Positions 60,711 to 64,000 of a stretch of DNA of 64,000 nucleotides are shown in pieces. Every line of letters starts with the position of its first letter. The first letter of the stretch is position 1. The stretch is from JAHQVI01 sp963749875. Its GTDB lineage: Bacteria; Pseudomonadota; Alphaproteobacteria; Rhizobiales; Rhodomicrobiaceae. A program made the translations under genes and the position numbers. The notes under the pieces were generated by a model that saw only the letters and a list, made by a program, of their open reading frames with translations, was not told where the DNA came from and did not search any database. The DNA is taken from positions 868,001 through 932,000 of the forward strand of contig CAVVOX010000002.1 of assembly GCA_963749875.1 (NCBI GenBank), in the 5' to 3' direction.

Positions 60711-63047
60711 ATGAAATCGGTCGCTCCCGGCGCATGTTCCGTAGAAACCACCTGCCCCTATTGCGGCGTCGGGTGCGGAGTGCTCGCTGCCGCCAAGCCG
60801 GATGGTTCGGTGACGATTTCCGGCGACCCGGACCATCCGGCCAATTTCGGCCGTCTCTGCTCCAAAGGATCGGCCCTTGCGGAAACCGTCGGTCTGGAGG
60901 GACGGCTGCTCCATCCGGAGGCCGACAGCAAACGTGCAAGCTGGGACGAGGCGCTCGATCTCATCGCATCCCGTTTCGGCGAAACAATCGCCGAGCACGG
61001 CCCGGACAGCGTCGCGTTCTACGTTTCCGGTCAGCTCCTGACCGAGGACTATTACGTCGCCAACAAGCTGATGAAGGGCTTCATCGGCTCGGCCAACATC
61101 GACACTAATTCCCGGCTCTGCGTGGCCTCTTCCGTCGCGGGCCACCGCCGCGCCTTCGGCTCCGATACCGTGCCGGGCATTTACGAGGATCTTGAGCTTG
61201 CGGACCTCGTCGTCCTCACCGGCTCGAATCTGGCCTGGTGCCATCCGGTGATCTATCAGCGCCTCGCCGCCGCAAAAAACGCTCGGCCGGAGATGCGCAT
61301 CGTGCTAATCGATCCGCGCCGGACCATGACGGCCGACATTGCGGACATGCATCTGGCTATCGCCCCGGACGGCGATACGGCGCTGTTCACCGGCCTCTTC
61401 GCCTATCTCGACCGCACCGGCCATCTCGACGATGCCTATATCGATCAGCATACGAATGACTTTGAAGCGGCGATCGCCGCCGCCTCGAAATTGTCGACCG
61501 AGGACATCTGCCGCCAGACCGGTCTGAGCGAGCTCGAAATCGCGACCTTCTACGAGCTCTTCGCCGCAACCGAGAGCACCGCCACGGTCTACAGCCACGG
61601 CGTCAACCAGTCCTCCGCCGGCACGGACAAGGTCAATGCGATCATCGACTGCCATCTGGCGACGGGCCGGATCGGCAGGCCGGGCATGGGGCCGTTCTCG
61701 GTCACCGGCCAGCCCAACGCCATGGGCGGCCGCGAGGTCGGCGGGCTCGCCAACATGCTGGCGGCGCATCTGGAGATCGAGGACGCGGAGCATCGCACGC
61801 TGGCGCAAACGTTCTGGCGCTCCCCGGTCATTGCCGAAAAGCCGGGACTGAAAGCGGTCGATATGTTCAAGGCCGTCGCGAACGGAAGCATCAAGGCGCT
61901 CTGGATCACGGCGACCAATCCGGCGGCCAGCCTTCCCGACGCCGACGCGGTACAGGACACGATCCGCAATTGTCCCTTCGTCGTCGTCTCCGACGTCCTT
62001 GCGGAAACCGAAACGGTACGCCACGCCGACGTGAAGCTGCCGTCCGCGGCCTGGGGCGAGAAAGACGGCACGGTGACCAACTCCGAACGCCGCATCTCCC
62101 GCCAGCGCGCCTTTCTGCCGCCTCCCGGCGAAGCGCGGCCCGATTGGTGGCAGATGGCGGAAATCGGCAAGCGCATGGGGTTCGCCGACGCCTTTGCCTA
62201 TGAACATGTTGCGGACATCTTCCGCGAATATGCGGCACTGCCGGCGTTCGCGAATGAGGGCGCGCGCGACCTCGACCTCGACGCCTATGCGGAGATCGGC
62301 CTCGCGCAATATGAGGCGCTTGCTCCCTTCCAATGGCCGCAGCCAAAGAAAGCCGGCCCACGCGAGACGCGTTTCTTCGCCGATGGCGGCTTCTTCACGC
62401 CCGACCGGCGCGCCCGTTTCATCCCCGTCACCGCCGCCGCCAAGAGCCGGACGAGCGATGCTTTTCAGATGACGCTGAATACCGGCCGCGTCCGCGACCA
62501 TTGGCACACCATGACGCGGACCGGCAGATCGCCGCGCCTTTCGGCCCATATCGCCGAACCCTTCGCCGAATTGCACCCTGCGGACGCCGCACGCCTCGCC
62601 ACCTCGGACGCCGACATCGTGCGCATAGAAAGCCCGCATGGCGAGGTATTGCTACGGGCGCTGATTACCGACCGCCAGCGCCAGGGCTCGGTCTTCGCGC
62701 CGATGCACTGGACCGATCGGTTCGCCTCCATGGCCCGCATCGATGCGCTGGTCTCGCCGCTCACCGATCCGCATTCCGGTCAGCCTGCCTTCAAGAATGT
62801 AGCGGTGAAGCTGGAGCGCTTCGCCGCCGCGCTGTACGGCTTCGCAGTGAGCACCGAAAAGCCCGCCTATCCAAGTACGGACTATTGGGCGCTCGCCAGA
62901 ACCAATGGCGGCTGGCGGCTGGAATTCGCCGACAATGCTGCAGCGATGACGGCGGAGGAGTTGGCCTGCTCACTGTTCGGCATCGAGGATCGTGGCGAGG
63001 TGCAAATGCTAGTACCCAGAATCACAGATCCGCGAAACATGGCTTGA
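60711..63047 (+). CDS. nasA: Assimilatory nitrate reductase NasA, 3' end replaced by IS DNA
   Basis: 778 residues. The N-terminal [4Fe-4S] site uses Cys15, Cys18, Cys22 and Cys50 (CPYCGVGC...C); the Mo-bis-MGD domains follow (NIDTNSRLCVASSVAGH, TGSNLAWCHPVIYQRL, GVNQSSAGTDKVNAI, TGQPNAMGGREVGG, LNTGRVRDHWHTMTRTGRSP). The last 11-12 residues are encoded by the end of an IS630-type element inserted at 63010-63011. Homologues in alphaproteobacteria usually continue about 100 residues with a BFD-like [2Fe-2S] domain, missing here. The Mo core is intact, but electron entry may be impaired. Confidence 0.88.
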   Translation: MKSVAPGACSVETTCPYCGVGCGVLAAAKPDGSVTISGDPDHPANFGRLCSKGSALAETVGLEGRLLHPEADSKRASWDEALDLIASRFGETIAEHGPDSVAFYVSGQLLTEDYYVANKLMKGFIGSANIDTNSRLCVASSVAGHRRAFGSDTVPGIYEDLELADLVVLTGSNLAWCHPVIYQRLAAAKNARPEMRIVLIDPRRTMTADIADMHLAIAPDGDTALFTGLFAYLDRTGHLDDAYIDQHTNDFEAAIAAASKLSTEDICRQTGLSELEIATFYELFAATESTATVYSHGVNQSSAGTDKVNAIIDCHLATGRIGRPGMGPFSVTGQPNAMGGREVGGLANMLAAHLEIEDAEHRTLAQTFWRSPVIAEKPGLKAVDMFKAVANGSIKALWITATNPAASLPDADAVQDTIRNCPFVVVSDVLAETETVRHADVKLPSAAWGEKDGTVTNSERRISRQRAFLPPPGEARPDWWQMAEIGKRMGFADAFAYEHVADIFREYAALPAFANEGARDLDLDAYAEIGLAQYEALAPFQWPQPKKAGPRETRFFADGGFFTPDRRARFIPVTAAAKSRTSDAFQMTLNTGRVRDHWHTMTRTGRSPRLSAHIAEPFAELHPADAARLATSDADIVRIESPHGEVLLRALITDRQRQGSVFAPMHWTDRFASMARIDALVSPLTDPHSGQPAFKNVAVKLERFAAALYGFAVSTEKPAYPSTDYWALARTNGGWRLEFADNAAAMTAEELACSLFGIEDRGEVQMLVPRITDPRNMA

Positions 63048-64000
63048 GGCGTTTTTGATGGACCTCGGACTTGGTCCATACGAATGGCTTGGCGTCGACA
63101 TTATAGGCATCGATGAAGGCGTCGATATGGGCCATCAATTCCTTGCGGTCGTTGAAGGAAGTCCCCGAAAGGGCCTTGGCCGTCAGGATCGAGAACCAGA
63201 TTTCGACCTGATTGAGCCAGGATGCCTTTGTCGGCGTGAAGTGGAAATGGACGTTCGGGTGACGCTTCAGCCAGCAGTCGTTCTTTGGCTTATGGGTGTT
63301 GAGATTGTCGAGGATGACATGGATCTCGCGACCGGGGTGCTCGGCGACGATGCGGTTCATGAAATCGAGGAATTCGATGCGGCGGCGGCGCTTGTACTGG
63401 CGCCCGCTGACCTTGCCAGTTGCGACGTTCAGAGCCGCGAACAGAGTTGTTGTTCCATGACGCTTGTAATCATGAGATTGCCCGCTCAGCGCCCGGCCGC
63501 TTGGCAGTTTCAGATAGCCCTGGCGACGCTCCAGTGCCTGGATCGACGGTTTCTCGTCGACGCTGATGACAATGGCATTCTCAGGCGGCGCCATGTAGAG
63601 ACCGACCACCTCGGCGGCTTTGGCCGCAAATTCGGGATCGTTGCTCTCGCACCAGCTTTTACGCGCGGCCAGATCGATCTTCTGTGCCCGGAGCACGCGC
63701 CAGACTTGCTGGACGTCCACATCACCGAGTACCCTCGCGATCAACGGTCCGGTCCACCGCCCGTAACCGTCAGGCGGCCGCAGGTCGAGCACACGCAGAA
63801 TGCGCCGCGTCGTGTCGCTCGTGTATTTGGCCACGCTGCCGCGATTGCCCGTTTCGTCAAGACCGGCCAGCCGCAATTCGGCGTACCGGACCCGCCATTT
63901 CGAAGCCGTGCCTGTCGTGCAACCGACACTGCGCGCGATCGCCCGCGTCGCTGTATCATCGGCCGCCAGCAGAACAATCCGCGCCCGCTGGCGCAAACGG
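63012..64000 (-). mobile_element. IS630-type insertion sequence, left end; continues past the window
   Basis: The junction is at a TA dinucleotide (63010-63011) inside nasA, the target of IS630/mariner elements. The terminal sequence starts GTACCCAGAATCACAG and also encodes the end of the transposase. The other end lies beyond 64000. Confidence 0.8.
63022..64000 (-). CDS. IS630-family transposase, partial at window edge
   Basis: At least 325 codons, open at the right edge. A split helix-turn-helix at the N-terminus (RAIARSVGCTTGTASKWRVRYAELRLAGL), a linker (RPPDGYGRWTGPLIARVLG), then the DDE core: VISVDEKPSIQALE, VILDNLNTHK and PTKASWLNQVEIWFS. All three acids are visible and the visible part is uninterrupted. 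Its stop codon is only 10 bases inside the element end. Confidence 0.9.
   Translation of the reverse strand, partial: RLRQRARIVLLAADDTATRAIARSVGCTTGTASKWRVRYAELRLAGLDETGNRGSVAKYTSDTTRRILRVLDLRPPDGYGRWTGPLIARVLGDVDVQQVWRVLRAQKIDLAARKSWCESNDPEFAAKAAEVVGLYMAPPENAIVISVDEKPSIQALERRQGYLKLPSGRALSGQSHDYKRHGTTTLFAALNVATGKVSGRQYKRRRRIEFLDFMNRIVAEHPGREIHVILDNLNTHKPKNDCWLKRHPNVHFHFTPTKASWLNQVEIWFSILTAKALSGTSFNDRKELMAHIDAFIDAYNVDAKPFVWTKSEVHQKRLKPCFADL

Noticed and set aside
1..64000. tRNA or rRNA genes
   Set aside because: None recognised by eye on either strand; a tRNA search program could still find one missed here.

Overview
The window looks like a plastic accessory region of an alphaproteobacterium, most likely Hyphomicrobiales. 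The basis is the GC-rich coding style, a nasT-nasS-nirB-nirD-nasA block, a cbb3-type oxidase module, an ECF41 sigma factor with its partner, ribose/xylose-class ABC importers, TctABC and ROK/GntR/LacI regulators. The family assignments are firm; the taxon is inference. A ColE2-type plasmid replicase, five recognisable insertion sequences and several gene fragments suggest a plasmid, chromid or island built from pieces.

Layout. 1-0.9 kb: a FetA/FetB-like ABC pair running off the left edge. 1.1-4.5 kb: acyl-CoA ligase plus ThDP-dependent lyase/decarboxylase. 4.8-10.4 kb: plasmid replicase, an intact IS1595-type element with 8-bp target duplication, an unknown gene, an intact IS5/IS1182-type element with CTAG duplication, and two small overlapping genes. 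10.5-14.6 kb: ribosome hibernation-type protein, a membrane glycosyltransferase-like gene with a frameshift, and a debris zone (GT2 fragment, IS3 fragment, NMT1-type binding-protein fragment) holding a 2 x 102 bp tandem palindromic repeat. 14.6-23.7 kb (minus strand): a non-canonical cbb3 oxidase module with cupredoxin, diheme and monoheme cytochromes c, a triheme CcoO-type subunit, CcoN, CcoS, a FixP_N-like membrane protein, two tiny membrane proteins, a SafE-like protein and a frameshifted copper P-type ATPase.

23.9-38.8 kb: a sugar region. It holds an IS5 fragment beside an xylF/xylG deletion scar, a ROK repressor and SDR with matching palindromic operators, an ECF41 sigma factor (frameshifted) with its carboxymuconolactone-decarboxylase partner and a textbook ECF41 promoter, two ABC sugar importers, two dehydrogenase/epimerase genes and a LacI regulator. 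The ATPase of importer 1, the permease of importer 2 and the LacI gene each carry a one-base shift. 38.9-55.1 kb: an intact organic-acid region with enolase-superfamily dehydratase, TetR/MFS, fluoroacetate-type dehalogenase overlapping a four-domain rhodanese, TctCBA, two MmgE/PrpD proteins, an AbrB-type transporter, an SDR, an isocitrate/isopropylmalate-type dehydrogenase and a GntR regulator. Three TTGTnnACAA-like sites in front of three of its transcription units suggest one regulon.

55.1-64 kb: nitrate assimilation damaged at both ends. A truncated IS1380 precedes nasT, nasS survives only as its first ~70 residues, nirB and nirD are intact, and nasA is cut at its 3' end by an IS630-type element that runs off the right edge.
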